Below, piece after piece: positions 27,841 through 36,593 of a stretch of DNA of 64,000 nt. Source of the DNA: Thalassotalea mangrovi (GTDB lineage: Bacteria; Pseudomonadota; Gammaproteobacteria; Enterobacterales; Alteromonadaceae); the NCBI RefSeq assembly GCF_005116735.1, contig NZ_SWDB01000029.1, forward strand, positions 1 to 64,000, given 5' to 3'. The notes below the pieces were generated by a model, which did not search any database, was not told the origin of the DNA, and was given only the letters and a program-made list of their open reading frames with translations. The stretch's first letter is position 1. The number at the start of each line of letters is the position of its first letter. The position numbers were made by a program, and so were the translations under genes.

Positions 27841-28197
27841 ATGACTCAACCTGTTGTTTATGGTATCCACAACTGCGACACCGTGAAAAAAGCACGAAAA
27901 TGGCTTGAACAAAACGGTATTGATTATCAATTTCACGATTTGCGCAAAGACGGCATTAATGCCGACTTAATTAACGAATTTGTTACCAACACCGATTGGA
28001 ACAAGCTCGTGAATAAACGCAGTACAACCTATCGTCAGCTTGATGAAAGCCTGAAACAACAATTGGAAACCAGAGATGGTTGTAGCGCTTTAGTGGACCA
28101 CCCGACGTTACTGAAAAGACCTTTATTAAAAACCCACGGTCAGTTTTACCTGGGCTTCAAGGCCGATCAATATCAAGATATTTTCACCAATGAGTAA
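27841..28197 (+). CDS. yffB: ArsC/Spx-family protein YffB
   Basis: This 118-residue thioredoxin-fold protein starts [19 protein letters not shown], with one Cys in the position of the ArsC catalytic Cys. It contains FHDLRKDGI and [12 protein letters not shown], the cis-Pro region of the ArsC/Spx family. It overlaps the dapE start by 8 bases; the same yffB-dapE order occurs in E. coli, supporting the name. Its biochemical role is not established and arsenate reduction should not be assumed. Promoter in the 246-base gap upstream. Confidence 0.88.
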   Translation: MTQPVVYGIHNCDTVKKARKWLEQNGIDYQFHDLRKDGINADLINEFVTNTDWNKLVNKRSTTYRQLDESLKQQLETRDGCSALVDHPTLLKRPLLKTHGQFYLGFKADQYQDIFTNE

Positions 28198-29329
28198 ATT
28201 ACCTGAAGTTATTGAATTGGCCTGCGATCTCATTTCCCGGGAGTCGGTAACTCCAGAAGACGCTGGTTGCCAGGAGCTTATGGCAAATCGATTAGGGGCT
28301 GTGGGATTTAACAACGAATCCATGGTGTTCGAAGATACCACCAATTTGTGGTCACGCCGTGGCAGCGAAGCGCCGGTATTTTGTTTCGCCGGTCACACCG
28401 ATGTTGTACCGACAGGCCCGTTAGAAAAGTGGAACACCCCTCCGTTTGAACCAACCATTAAAGATGGCATTTTATATGGTCGCGGTGCGGCGGATATGAA
28501 GGGATCACTTGCGGCCATGGTTGTCGCCACTGAGCGCTTCGTAAAAGATTATCCGGATCACAAGGGCTCAATTGCCTTTTTAATTACCAGTGATGAAGAA
28601 GGTCCATTTATTAATGGCACCACACGAGTCATCGATACCTTAGAAGCGCGGAATGAGAAAATAGACTGGTGCATTGTTGGCGAACCTTCAAGTACCAATG
28701 AGGTTGGTGACATCGTTAAAAACGGCCGCCGTGGTTCTATCACCGGCGATCTTACCGTACATGGAGTGCAAGGTCATGTGGCTTATCCGGAACTGGTACA
28801 AAATCCAATTCATCAGGCTGCTCCCGCTTTAGCCGAGCTCAGCCAGACCGTTTGGGATCATGGCAATGAATATTTTCCACCGACCAGTTTTCAACTGTCC
28901 AATTTAAATTCTGGCACCGGAGCTACCAATGTCGTTCCTGGTGAGCTTCATGCAATATTCAATTTACGTTATTCCACCGAAATCAATGATCAGCAAATCA
29001 TCGATCGGGTAACGAAGACATTAGATCAACATCAGCTGGATTACGATTTGCACTGGACTTTTAACGGCAAGCCATTCTTAACTGGTGAAGGTAAGCTACT
29101 CAGTGCAGTAACCAATGCCATCAAAACTGCTAATGGTCTGCACACCACACCTTCGACCGCAGGTGGAACTTCTGATGGTCGCTTTATTGCACCAACCGGT
29201 GCCCAGGTGGTTGAGTTAGGTCCCTGTAACGCCACTATTCACAAGGTAAATGAACAGGTTAAATGCGACGAGTTAATACAGCTTACCGACATGTATTACC
29301 ATACCCTGGTAAATTTATTGGCAAAATAA
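28190..29329 (+). CDS. dapE: succinyl-diaminopimelate desuccinylase
   Basis: At 379 residues it is full-length DapE of lysine and peptidoglycan biosynthesis, hydrolysing N-succinyl-LL-diaminopimelate to LL-DAP and succinate with two zinc ions. Visible motifs are [12 protein letters not shown] (first His ligand and catalytic Asp), [14 protein letters not shown] (bridging Asp), [12 protein letters not shown] (catalytic and metal Glu) and the C-terminal [10 protein letters not shown] and HKVNEQV (last His). It overlaps yffB by 8 bases, and the M15 peptidase gene starts directly after it. Confidence 0.96.
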   Translation: MSKLPEVIELACDLISRESVTPEDAGCQELMANRLGAVGFNNESMVFEDTTNLWSRRGSEAPVFCFAGHTDVVPTGPLEKWNTPPFEPTIKDGILYGRGAADMKGSLAAMVVATERFVKDYPDHKGSIAFLITSDEEGPFINGTTRVIDTLEARNEKIDWCIVGEPSSTNEVGDIVKNGRRGSITGDLTVHGVQGHVAYPELVQNPIHQAAPALAELSQTVWDHGNEYFPPTSFQLSNLNSGTGATNVVPGELHAIFNLRYSTEINDQQIIDRVTKTLDQHQLDYDLHWTFNGKPFLTGEGKLLSAVTNAIKTANGLHTTPSTAGGTSDGRFIAPTGAQVVELGPCNATIHKVNEQVKCDELIQLTDMYYHTLVNLLAK

Positions 29330-29330
29330 T

Positions 29331-29993
29331 ATGACTCCAGAACAACTCACCGGGCAGATACAGGATCACATCGAGTATATCGCTGACAACATTGGCTTGC
29401 ATAAACAAGTGGTACAACCCTGGCAAGCCATGCAGCAGGCAGCCATGGATGATGGCTTTAACCTGCAGATTGTCAGCGGTTTTCGTTCCTACGACCGACA
29501 GCTTGGTATATTCAATGCCAAGTTCGAAGGTCAGCGCCCGGTGCTCGACATCAACAATCAACCCGTTGATATGCAAAACCTTGCCACCGAAGAGCAGATT
29601 CATGCGATTTTGCTTTACTCCGCCCTCCCCGGGGCCAGTCGTCATCATTGGGGTACCGACATTGACGTTTTCGATCCTGATTTATTGGCGGGTAAAAAAC
29701 TGCAACTTGAACCCTGGGAATATGACACTGGTGGCCCAATGGCACCATTAAACCAATGGCTGGAAAACAATTGCCATCAATTTGATTTTTATCGACCTTA
29801 TCAATCGTTTCAGGGTGGCATAGCACCCGAACCATGGCATTTGTCCTATCGACCTCTGGCAGAGAGCTTTGAACGGCAACTAGACATCAATGTGTTAACC
29901 CAGTGTTTAAGGCGCAAGCCAACAGTTGCCAGCAATATCGTTGCAAAGTTATTACCTTCGATCCTGACAAGGTATGTTAAAATAACCGGCTAA
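29331..29993 (+). CDS. M15 family (VanY/DacB-like) D-alanyl-D-alanine carboxypeptidase
   Basis: It has 220 residues with the M15B zinc-peptidase layout: QIVSGFRSYDRQL, then GASRHHWGTDIDVFD (His and Asp zinc ligands), and EPWHLSYRP (catalytic Glu and last His ligand). Such enzymes cut D-Ala-D-Ala or LD cross-links of peptidoglycan precursors. No signal peptide is evident. It starts one base after the dapE stop and probably forms one operon with yffB-dapE and the small DUF2897 gene. Confidence 0.87.
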   Translation: MTPEQLTGQIQDHIEYIADNIGLHKQVVQPWQAMQQAAMDDGFNLQIVSGFRSYDRQLGIFNAKFEGQRPVLDINNQPVDMQNLATEEQIHAILLYSALPGASRHHWGTDIDVFDPDLLAGKKLQLEPWEYDTGGPMAPLNQWLENNCHQFDFYRPYQSFQGGIAPEPWHLSYRPLAESFERQLDINVLTQCLRRKPTVASNIVAKLLPSILTRYVKITG

Positions 29994-30014
29994 TAACCGA
30001 GACAAGAGCATAGT

Positions 30015-30191
30015 ATGAATACCTGGTTAATCGTATTGATCATCGTTTTGGGTTTGGCCATTATCATTGGTAACTTATCGATGTTACAAAAAAGTGCCCG
30101 GCCAATTCGCCGCAAAAGCCTTAATGAACTTGAAGAAACCTTACCACGCGCTGGCGATAAACGAGCTCAGCAACCTCGCCCCAAAAAATAG
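30015..30191 (+). CDS. DUF2897-like small membrane protein
   Basis: This 58-residue ORF starts MNTWLIVLIIVLGLAIII, a single membrane helix, followed by a basic patch (KSARPIRRKS) and a charged tail ending PRPKK. Position after dapE and the M15 gene resembles the DUF2897 gene of relatives (E. coli has the small ypfN next to dapE). AAGAGC lies about 9 bases before the ATG. The terminator at 30243-30270 closes the unit. Function unknown. Confidence 0.75.
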   Translation: MNTWLIVLIIVLGLAIIIGNLSMLQKSARPIRRKSLNELEETLPRAGDKRAQQPRPKK

Positions 30192-30242
30192 CGCGATGTA
30201 AATTAAACCGAACAGCAAGCAAATTTTGCTTCGTCAAATACG

Positions 30243-30270
30243 AAAAAAGCCGATCTAAGATCGGCTTTTT
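30243..30270. terminator. bidirectional intrinsic terminator
   Basis: GCCGATC (30249-30255) and GATCGGC (30259-30265) form a perfect 7-bp stem with loop TAA, flanked by A6 on the left and T5 on the right. It lies between the convergent DUF2897 and bamC genes and can serve both. Confidence 0.88.
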
Positions 30271-30289
30271 GTTTATTCACGTTAGCGAA

Positions 30290-31354
30290 TTAATTAAACG
30301 ATAACGCACTCGACATGATATCGAAATTTGATTCCAATTCGGTTTCCGACAATAGTTGCTTCTGGTCATTATAGATCTTTAGCAAGGTTTTCTTATCTTT
30401 AGCAACCAGATGGAACTCATAACTGCCATCATCAAGATCAATCACATCAACCGCATCACCCCAGATACCTTCCCAAAGGCTTGGGTCATTGCGTTCATAA
30501 TTGACCATATAAACGTACTTAGATTCGTTTAAATCAGTTACCGAGAAATTATATTTTTCAAAGAATTGCGGCAGCATATCCCAGAACTCCTGTCTCGGGT
30601 AATCGACCAGGTATGCAGATTGCCCCTGTTCGTCACTGCCCATCGCAACCACTTTACGATTCGCTTTGGCCAGGCGTTGGTCGCGAAGGTTCAGACGATA
30701 TTCGTAATCAAGCTGGGCTGATACGGCATTAATCATCGCCATTTCTACACGCTGTTGCTCGATTGGATCGATCTGAGAAGAGCCATCTGCAGATTTATAA
30801 TCGATCAGGTCCACATTTAAGCCAATGCTGCGCCCGTGTGGCTTAGTGACCAGTGAATACTTAAAACGCCAGCTTTCTGAAGTGCTGACATCTTCCCATA
30901 ACCAAAAACCGCTGGTGGTTTGCTGATGGAACCAATCGGACTTTAATTCCGTCCCCTGCTTTGACGTCAGCTCTACACCCTCTTCCTGCAGATAATTTTC
31001 AATGGCACCAACAACGACGGCATACAGGTCACTATCATCATCAATTTTGTCAAACCAAATCTGGGCAGTTTGATCAAATTCATCAATACGACTTCCGGAA
31101 GCAAGCGCTAAAACCAGGGCTGGTGCGCGAATATCTAATTCTTCTCCAACAGGGCCAGCTGTACCCTGTAATGGTGGAACCTCATACTCGGAGGGACGTT
31201 CTGGATTGTTCAGGTGTGCCGGAACGACTAACGCATCAGGTACTTCCTGATTAACATAATCAAATTCGCCTTTTGCCTGTTTGCGAGTTTCTACCGTGCT
31301 ACACGCACTTACGGTCAACGCCAGTAGTGAAAGATATAAAGTTCGGCGATTCAT
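30290..31354 (-). CDS. bamC: outer membrane protein assembly factor BamC
   Basis: This 354-residue lipoprotein has the lipobox ALTVSAC (Cys 18) followed by a long extended segment (KGEFDYVNQEVPDALVVPAHL) that contacts BamD in the E. coli complex. Two helix-grip domains follow, the second with YLVDYPRQEFWDMLPQFF. It belongs to the outer-membrane beta-barrel assembly machine. In E. coli dapA lies directly upstream; here the upstream 645 bases hold no gene but a MITE-like element, so bamC must have its own promoter. Confidence 0.92.
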   Translation of the reverse strand: MNRRTLYLSLLALTVSACSTVETRKQAKGEFDYVNQEVPDALVVPAHLNNPERPSEYEVPPLQGTAGPVGEELDIRAPALVLALASGSRIDEFDQTAQIWFDKIDDDSDLYAVVVGAIENYLQEEGVELTSKQGTELKSDWFHQQTTSGFWLWEDVSTSESWRFKYSLVTKPHGRSIGLNVDLIDYKSADGSSQIDPIEQQRVEMAMINAVSAQLDYEYRLNLRDQRLAKANRKVVAMGSDEQGQSAYLVDYPRQEFWDMLPQFFEKYNFSVTDLNESKYVYMVNYERNDPSLWEGIWGDAVDVIDLDDGSYEFHLVAKDKKTLLKIYNDQKQLLSETELESNFDIMSSALSFN

Positions 31355-31474
31355 TAATACTCCTGATGAATAAAGCCTGCAATCATTTGCTTGTTATTGG
31401 AATTAGCTACCATCGGTATAGGCTGCTTACTTTACCACAATCGACGCTAAGTGAAAGCCCCAGACAAATAAGTA

Positions 31475-31741
31475 ATACCAATTCCATTAAGTTTTTGCAC
31501 AACTCAGAGTTAGGGCGGAGGTTTATTTACAACATAGATTTCATTGATATAGGCATTCTATATTAATGAAATCTAGGGCCTTAAATGAGCCTCTGATCAA
31601 CTCCCAACGGGTGAGTTTTAAAGGCGTTTATATTGCGTTACTGATTTTGACAATGGAAAACGACCATTCTCGACAATCAACGCCTTGCCTGAAAGCCTTT
31701 AAATTCTCACTGAGTGGGAAAACGCTTAGTGGAGTTGGTAT
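31475..31741. mobile_element. MITE-like element with terminal inverted repeats
   Basis: ATACCAATTCCATTAAG at 31475-31491 and its imperfect reverse complement at 31725-31741 (15 of 17 positions) bound about 267 bases. Inside there is a 17-bp arm hairpin with one mismatch (31536-31574), and GTGAG plus TTTAAAGGC at 31611-31626 pairing with 31695-31710. No target duplication or transposase is evident; an ORF crossing its right end looks non-coding. This has the form of a non-autonomous miniature transposon. It occupies the bamC-gcvR gap. Confidence 0.65.
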
Positions 31742-31954
31742 AAAAATTAATCTGCGCTGTTACACACTCATCAACGTTCTATTGACCCTCAATGTCAGCT
31801 TTTGTTCAAACCATGGACAAAAATATTGTAAGTGGTTGGTAAAAGGTTTTTTAAAGGGACATAATAAGGCCACTCCTAAAGCCTGTACTAATGGCTATCC
31901 TGATGAATTATCGCGGTACGCGAGTATTGGGGCTAACGTCACGCCGTTAATGTG

Positions 31955-31975
31955 TTAATATTTACCAAATATTAA
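31955..31975. promoter_or_regulatory. palindrome upstream of gcvR
   Basis: TTAATATTT (31955-31963) and AAATATTAA (31967-31975) are perfect inverted arms around ACC, 24 bases before the gcvR start codon. It could be an operator or part of an AT-rich promoter; no known binding site is recognised. The rest of the 31742-31999 gap shows no gene. Confidence 0.4.
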
Positions 31976-31999
31976 TGAGTTAAAGGATTTAGAGCGACC

Positions 32000-32512
32000 A
32001 TGAATCAAAGCCTGGTTTTCACTGCCACTGGCAAAGACAAAACTGGCATTGTCAGTGAACTGACAAAATTGATCTGGCAATTTGGTTGCAACATTGATGA
32101 CAGCCGAATGGGTATATTTGGCGATCAGTTTTCAATTATTATGCTGATTTCCGGTTCCCGTTCTGCCATTAATCAATTAGAAGCGAGACTACCTCTGCTT
32201 GCCCACTCCATGCAGTTACTGACAATCATTCAGCGTACCCAGGCTCAGGAGATGGAACTTAGTCCAAATCAGGTCACGGTGGAATTCAGCGGTAAAGATG
32301 CCCCGGGAATATTAAAAGAAGTGACTGAGTTTTTTGCTCGCCGTGATCTGGATCTCATTTCTCTTCGTTCCAAAGCCGACAGGTTAACGGAACAGATCTC
32401 CTCACAGTTAATCTTCAAATCCAATGAAGACTGTAACTGGGATAATTTACAACCTGACTTTAATCAATTGTGTGAACGATTATCCATCAGCGGAAAATTT
32501 ATTCACACCTGA
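32000..32512 (+). CDS. gcvR: glycine cleavage system regulator GcvR
   Basis: At 170 residues it has two ACT domains: FTATGKDKTGIVSELTKLIW at the N-terminus and VTVEFSGKDAPGILKEVTEFF from about residue 90. In E. coli GcvR binds glycine and antagonises the activator GcvA. The order gcvR-bcp is as in E. coli. AAAGGATTTAGAGCG precedes the ATG, and bcp follows 24 bases after its stop. Confidence 0.92.
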   Translation: MNQSLVFTATGKDKTGIVSELTKLIWQFGCNIDDSRMGIFGDQFSIIMLISGSRSAINQLEARLPLLAHSMQLLTIIQRTQAQEMELSPNQVTVEFSGKDAPGILKEVTEFFARRDLDLISLRSKADRLTEQISSQLIFKSNEDCNWDNLQPDFNQLCERLSISGKFIHT

Positions 32513-32536
32513 CAACTATTTTTAAAGGAAGACATT

Positions 32537-33007
32537 ATGGTAAGTCCATTAAAAGCAGGTGCCAAAGCGCCTTTGTTTACTTTGCCCGACCAAAACAACA
32601 ATCCCGTGTCACTGGCCGATTTCATCGGAAAAAAGAAAGTACTGATTTACTTTTACCCGAAGGCAATGACCCCGGGTTGTACTGTTCAGGCACAGGAATT
32701 ACGTAATCATAAAGACGAATTTGACAAGCTAGATACGGTCGTTTTTGGTATCAGCCCGGATGAAGTCAAACGCCTGGATAAATTTTGTCAGCGTGATGAA
32801 TTAAACTTCACCCTGCTCTCCGATGTTGATCATAAAGTCGCCGAAGACTATGGCGTCTGGGGCCTGAAGAAATTTATGGGACGGGAATATGACGGCATTC
32901 ACCGCATGTCCTTTTTGATTGGTTTAGACGGCAACATCGAAACTTTGTTTGATAAATTCAAAACCAAAGACCATCATCAGGTTGTACTGGACAGTATCAA
33001 GTCCTAA
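32537..33007 (+). CDS. bcp: thioredoxin-dependent peroxiredoxin Bcp/PrxQ
   Basis: It has 156 residues with the peroxidatic Cys 48 in YPKAMTPGCTVQA, followed by the usual LLSDVDHKVAEDYGVWG. E. coli Bcp has its resolving Cys five residues further on; here that position (53) is Gln. Instead Cys 84 in DKFCQRDEL lies 36 residues after Cys 48, the spacing of PrxQ enzymes whose resolving Cys is in helix alpha-3. It should therefore still be an atypical 2-Cys enzyme reducing peroxides with thioredoxin. AAAGGAAGACATT precedes the ATG. Confidence 0.93.
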   Translation: MVSPLKAGAKAPLFTLPDQNNNPVSLADFIGKKKVLIYFYPKAMTPGCTVQAQELRNHKDEFDKLDTVVFGISPDEVKRLDKFCQRDELNFTLLSDVDHKVAEDYGVWGLKKFMGREYDGIHRMSFLIGLDGNIETLFDKFKTKDHHQVVLDSIKS

Positions 33008-33010
33008 CCC

Positions 33011-33041
33011 AAAAAAATCAGGGGGCTCAATGGCCCCCTGA
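33011..33041 (-). terminator. intrinsic terminator of perM
   Basis: TCAGGGGGC (33018-33026) and GCCCCCTGA (33033-33041) form a perfect 9-bp stem. The run of seven A at 33011-33017 is the T-tract on the minus strand, so it mainly ends leftward perM transcription; it may also block readthrough from bcp. Confidence 0.85.
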
Positions 33042-33092
33042 AACTATCGTCTATTGTTACTTCTGTGGCTAGCCTAGCCCCGGTTGAGATTA

Positions 33093-34166
33093 TTATTCAA
33101 CCAATAACTCTTCCGTGTGTGAGGAAGATGGCCAGGCATTAATCACTGCTTTAACCAGTGTCGCCAGCGGGATTGCAAAGAATACTCCCCAAAAGCCCCA
33201 CAAGCCGCCAAACAAAATGACCGCGATAATAATGGCAACCGGATGCAAATTAACGGCTTCTGAAAATAAGAATGGCACCAGGATATTACCATCCACCGCC
33301 TGAATGATCCCGTACCAGAGCAACAGGTAACCAAATTGCGGGCTAATCCCCCATTGGAACAAGCCGACCAGGCAGACTGGAATGGTGACTACGGTAGCTC
33401 CAACATAAGGCACCAGTACGGATAAACCCACCAACGAGCCCAGCAACACCGGATAGCGCAAGCCTAGTAGCATAAATACGGCCGTTGCGGCGATGCCGAT
33501 AATAAGAATTTCTAGCACCTTACCCCGAATGTAATTGTGAATCTGTTGATGCATTTCTGCCCCAACCTGAGCGGTTAAGCGGCGCTCCTTGGGTAAGAAA
33601 CGAATCAGGTTTTTCAGCATCTCATCTTTATCCTTAAGGAAAAAGAAAACCATGATCGGCACCAGAATCAGGTAAACCAGCAGGGCAACGATATTAGACA
33701 GTGAATTCACCGAGACTTCGAGAATCACCTGGCCCCATTGCAACAGCTTATCCTTCAAAGAATTAATTAATGCATCTATCTGAGATTCAGACACGATCTC
33801 CGGATACTGTTGCGGCAAGGTCATCAAATAGTTATTACCTTTGCTGATCATGTTGGGCACTTCCTGAATCAGGTTGCTGGTTTGCTGCCACAGTACCGGC
33901 ACCAGTCCAAACACCGCAGAAAATGCGACAACGGAAAACAGAATCATCACTAAAATGACGGATACATTACGATTCAATCCAAATTTAATGACTCGTTGTA
34001 CGGGCTGCTCAAGCAAAAATGCAATCGCAACCGCCACCATAATAGGCATCAGTAAATCAGAGAAAAAGTACAATAATGCAAATGAAAGTGACAGGAATAA
34101 AAACAGGGTAACGGCGTGCGGATCGGCAAATTTTTTACGGTACCACTCGGCGATATAATTAAACAT
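33093..34166 (-). CDS. perM: PerM-type AI-2E/UPF0118 family transporter
   Basis: ATG 34166 gives about 357 residues, with a TTG just before it as the weaker choice. The protein has about seven or eight membrane segments (FLFLSLSFALLYFF, IMVAVAIAFLLEQ, VILVMILFSVVAF, IVALLVYLILVPIMVFFFL and others) and the family motif FLKDKDEM. It ends with the long hydrophobic pair VAIIIAVILFGGLWGFWGVFFAIPLATLVKAVINAW. The substrate is not established. The start overlaps the stop of the TusA-like gene by 8 bases; the E. coli perM gene is also near bepA. Confidence 0.9.
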   Translation of the reverse strand: MFNYIAEWYRKKFADPHAVTLFLFLSLSFALLYFFSDLLMPIMVAVAIAFLLEQPVQRVIKFGLNRNVSVILVMILFSVVAFSAVFGLVPVLWQQTSNLIQEVPNMISKGNNYLMTLPQQYPEIVSESQIDALINSLKDKLLQWGQVILEVSVNSLSNIVALLVYLILVPIMVFFFLKDKDEMLKNLIRFLPKERRLTAQVGAEMHQQIHNYIRGKVLEILIIGIAATAVFMLLGLRYPVLLGSLVGLSVLVPYVGATVVTIPVCLVGLFQWGISPQFGYLLLWYGIIQAVDGNILVPFLFSEAVNLHPVAIIIAVILFGGLWGFWGVFFAIPLATLVKAVINAWPSSSHTEELLVE

Positions 34167-34398
34167 CAATCTCTCTCTTTAGAATAATAATTTCCATTAC
34201 CTCATGGCTGTGAGGCTTCATTTCGAATTCAAATCCCTGGCGTTGCAGCCATAGTGGAATATCTCGTTGTGAGCCGGGATCGGTAATAAGCAGTCGCAAC
34301 CGCTGCCCCTGTGTCAGCCGCCTGAGCGCCAATTTCATCTCAATTAACGGTTGTGGACACTTCCACTGTCTGGCGTCAAGCTCCAGGGCGATAATCAA
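34159..34398 (-). CDS. TusA/SirA-family sulfurtransferase-like protein
   Basis: The core LELDARQWKCPQPLIEMKLALRRL has the TusA hallmark CPxP Cys and helix. It is followed by the second strand RLLITDPGSQRDIPLWLQRQGFEF and ends EIIILKREIDV. I prefer TTG 34398 because GAGG lies 5 bases upstream and the product (79 residues) then has the family length; the frame also allows an ATG at 34482 without a ribosome-binding site. TusA-like proteins carry persulfide sulfur. It overlaps perM, a pairing common in Alteromonadales and Vibrio as far as I recall. Confidence 0.75.
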   Translation of the reverse strand: MIIALELDARQWKCPQPLIEMKLALRRLTQGQRLRLLITDPGSQRDIPLWLQRQGFEFEMKPHSHEVMEIIILKREIDV

Positions 34399-34642
34399 CC
34401 TTACCTCGAATTTATCATTACCTTGAAACGCCAATATTATCAACATGCTGTTGATATTCAAAGCAACCATTGCTGGTGTCATTAAAATGCTGGTTTATTA
34501 TTTGTAATCGCAAACCATTTCGGCGAATATAAATGAAGTTAAATTCTCAGATTTGTGTTCATCATGGGTCATTCAATGAACTATCTAAGAAATTCAAACT
34601 CTAAAGATTTTTAATCAAATCAATGCTGTCGTTAGGATATTG

Positions 34643-36109
34643 ATGAAATTTAGTGTAAAGAAGCCGCGAATTCTTGTCTCCTGTGCACTGGTCGCCCTTT
34701 GTGCGGCAGGCGCTGCGAACTCAATGGCTCAGCAGAATAAAAACCGCCTTCCGGAAATCGGCACGTCCGCCACTTCCACCCTGTCTCTGGACAAGGAGCG
34801 AATCTACGGTGATGCCATGATGCGTCAGGTTCGCGCCAGCATGCCGCTGATTCAGGATCCGGTGTTAATTGAATATATCAATCATTTGGGCAATTCACTG
34901 GTTCGCAATGCCGAAGACGTGAACTATCAATTCGATTTCTTTTTAGTAAACAACAAAGAAATTAACGCCTTTGCCTTCTTTGGGGGTCACATCGGCGTAC
35001 ATTCTGGCCTGTTAACCATGGCAGACAATGAAAGTGAGTTGGCTTCGGTACTTGCCCACGAAATTGCTCACGTAACCCAACGTCACCTGGCTCGTAAGCT
35101 TGAGGCACAGTCTAAAACCATGCCCTGGACGCTTGCTGGAATGGTGACCGGCGTATTACTGGCCCTGGTAAACCCGGAAGCCGGTATGGCAGCTCTTTCT
35201 GCGGCGAATGCCGCCGGTGCTCAGGCAGGAATAAACTATACACGTAGTAATGAGAAAGAAGCGGACCGGGTTGGTATGTCTATCCTGGTAAACAGTGGTT
35301 TCGATCCCAATGGCGCTCCTGATTTTTTCAAGAAAATGTCAGCCAAGTATCGTTATACCTCTAAGCCACCGGCAATGTTATTGACGCATCCCCTACCCGA
35401 TTCACGGATCACCGACTCGCGAAACCGGGCGCAAGCCTATCCAAGTCGTTTATTACCAGCCAGTTTAGAGTTTGAGTTAGCGAAAGCCAGGCTTCGCGCG
35501 CGTTATCAGGGCGATGCAAAAGACAATATCACCAACTTTAAAGCTGAGTTAAAGCGAGAACAATTTCAGTATCGTGAGGCCGGTGAGTATGGTCTGGCGT
35601 TATCGTATTTCGCCAATGAAGAGTATTCAGAAGCCGAAGTTCTGTTGACCGGCTTGCTGGGAAAATACCCTAACAACCTGTTTTTCGTCGATGCCATGAC
35701 CGATACCTACCTGGAGCAAAAGAAATATTCTCAGGCACTGACGATGCTCGAGCGCCTGAATTTACTGATGCCAAACAATCAGGTAGTTACCCTGAATTAC
35801 GCCAACAGTGCCATTTATGCAGGAGAATATGAGCTAGCAACGAATTTGCTGCAGGATTTCCTGATCCTGAACCCGGATCATTTTATTGCTTACGATTTAT
35901 TGACCGAGGTCTATCGCAAGCAGGAAAAACCGTCACAGATGCACGCCAGCCAGGCTGAAGTGTATGCCCTGCTCGGCCTTTACCCAAAAGCCATCGATGA
36001 ATTACACACCGCGTATAATTTTGCCAGTGAACAGACCTTGATGAAAAAGCGTATTAAAGCGAGAATAGTTCAGTTTCAGGAACGTGAAAACCAATTAAAA
36101 CGATTATAA
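34643..36109 (+). CDS. bepA: beta-barrel assembly-enhancing protease BepA
   Basis: ATG 34643, with TAGGA nearby upstream, gives 488 residues. It has a signal peptide cleaved near SMA-QQ, an M48 zinc protease domain with LAHEIAHVTQRHL (HExxH) and the third ligand region SNEKEADRVG, and a C-terminal tetratricopeptide region from about residue 310 (EYGLALSYFANEEYSEAEVLL, NNLFFVDAMTDTYLEQKKYSQAL). BepA is a periplasmic chaperone-protease acting on LptD and stalled barrel proteins at the BAM complex. bamC lies in the same window. Confidence 0.95.
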   Translation: MKFSVKKPRILVSCALVALCAAGAANSMAQQNKNRLPEIGTSATSTLSLDKERIYGDAMMRQVRASMPLIQDPVLIEYINHLGNSLVRNAEDVNYQFDFFLVNNKEINAFAFFGGHIGVHSGLLTMADNESELASVLAHEIAHVTQRHLARKLEAQSKTMPWTLAGMVTGVLLALVNPEAGMAALSAANAAGAQAGINYTRSNEKEADRVGMSILVNSGFDPNGAPDFFKKMSAKYRYTSKPPAMLLTHPLPDSRITDSRNRAQAYPSRLLPASLEFELAKARLRARYQGDAKDNITNFKAELKREQFQYREAGEYGLALSYFANEEYSEAEVLLTGLLGKYPNNLFFVDAMTDTYLEQKKYSQALTMLERLNLLMPNNQVVTLNYANSAIYAGEYELATNLLQDFLILNPDHFIAYDLLTEVYRKQEKPSQMHASQAEVYALLGLYPKAIDELHTAYNFASEQTLMKKRIKARIVQFQERENQLKRL

Positions 36110-36233
36110 TTTCCCGATCGGCGTGCCGATCACGATTCGCACATTGCTGCCTGGCCGTCAGAGCCTGAAAGTAATCCATGACCAGGTAGAAGGCGGCAAT
36201 TTGCGGAGAACCGAAATAACTAATGAGAAAACT

Positions 36234-36593
36234 ATGATTCAATTCACCATTTATCATAACCCGCGCTGCTCAAAGAGCCGCCAGACCCTGCAACTTCTTG
36301 AACAGGCAAACGTCGACATCAATATCGTTGAATATCTGAAAACGCCGCTAACCAAGGCGCAACTTGTCGAACTTAGCCAACTACTCGCTGTCGAACCGAT
36401 CGCGATGATGCGTACTAAAGAAGCAGAATTTAAAGAACTGGGACTAAGCAAAGACAGTACCCACGAACAATTACTCACTGGCATGGAAAAAGCCCCAAAA
36501 CTGATGGAAAGACCAATCGTCGTGTGCGGAAATAAGGCCTGTATCGGTCGTCCTCCGGAAAACGTATTAACTTTGATTGAACAGTGTGGCTGA
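36234..36593 (+). CDS. arsC: arsenate reductase (glutaredoxin type), YfgD-like
   Basis: ATG 36234 begins MIQFTIYHNPRCSKSRQTLQLL, the canonical ArsC start with catalytic Cys 12; the frame is open upstream but without family similarity. The 119-residue protein also has VEYLKTPLTKAQL, the Arg of MMRTKEAEF and the C-terminal LMERPIVVCGNKACIGRPPENV. It belongs to the ArsC/YfgD group beside hda and bepA in E. coli; arsenate reduction in vivo is not proven for this subgroup. It overlaps the next gene by one base (TGATG). Confidence 0.9.
   Translation: MIQFTIYHNPRCSKSRQTLQLLEQANVDINIVEYLKTPLTKAQLVELSQLLAVEPIAMMRTKEAEFKELGLSKDSTHEQLLTGMEKAPKLMERPIVVCGNKACIGRPPENVLTLIEQCG

Noticed and set aside
31566-31958. 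130-residue plus-strand ORF between bamC and gcvR
   Set aside because: It begins inside the MITE-like element and runs out of its right end; no ribosome-binding site and no family resemblance.
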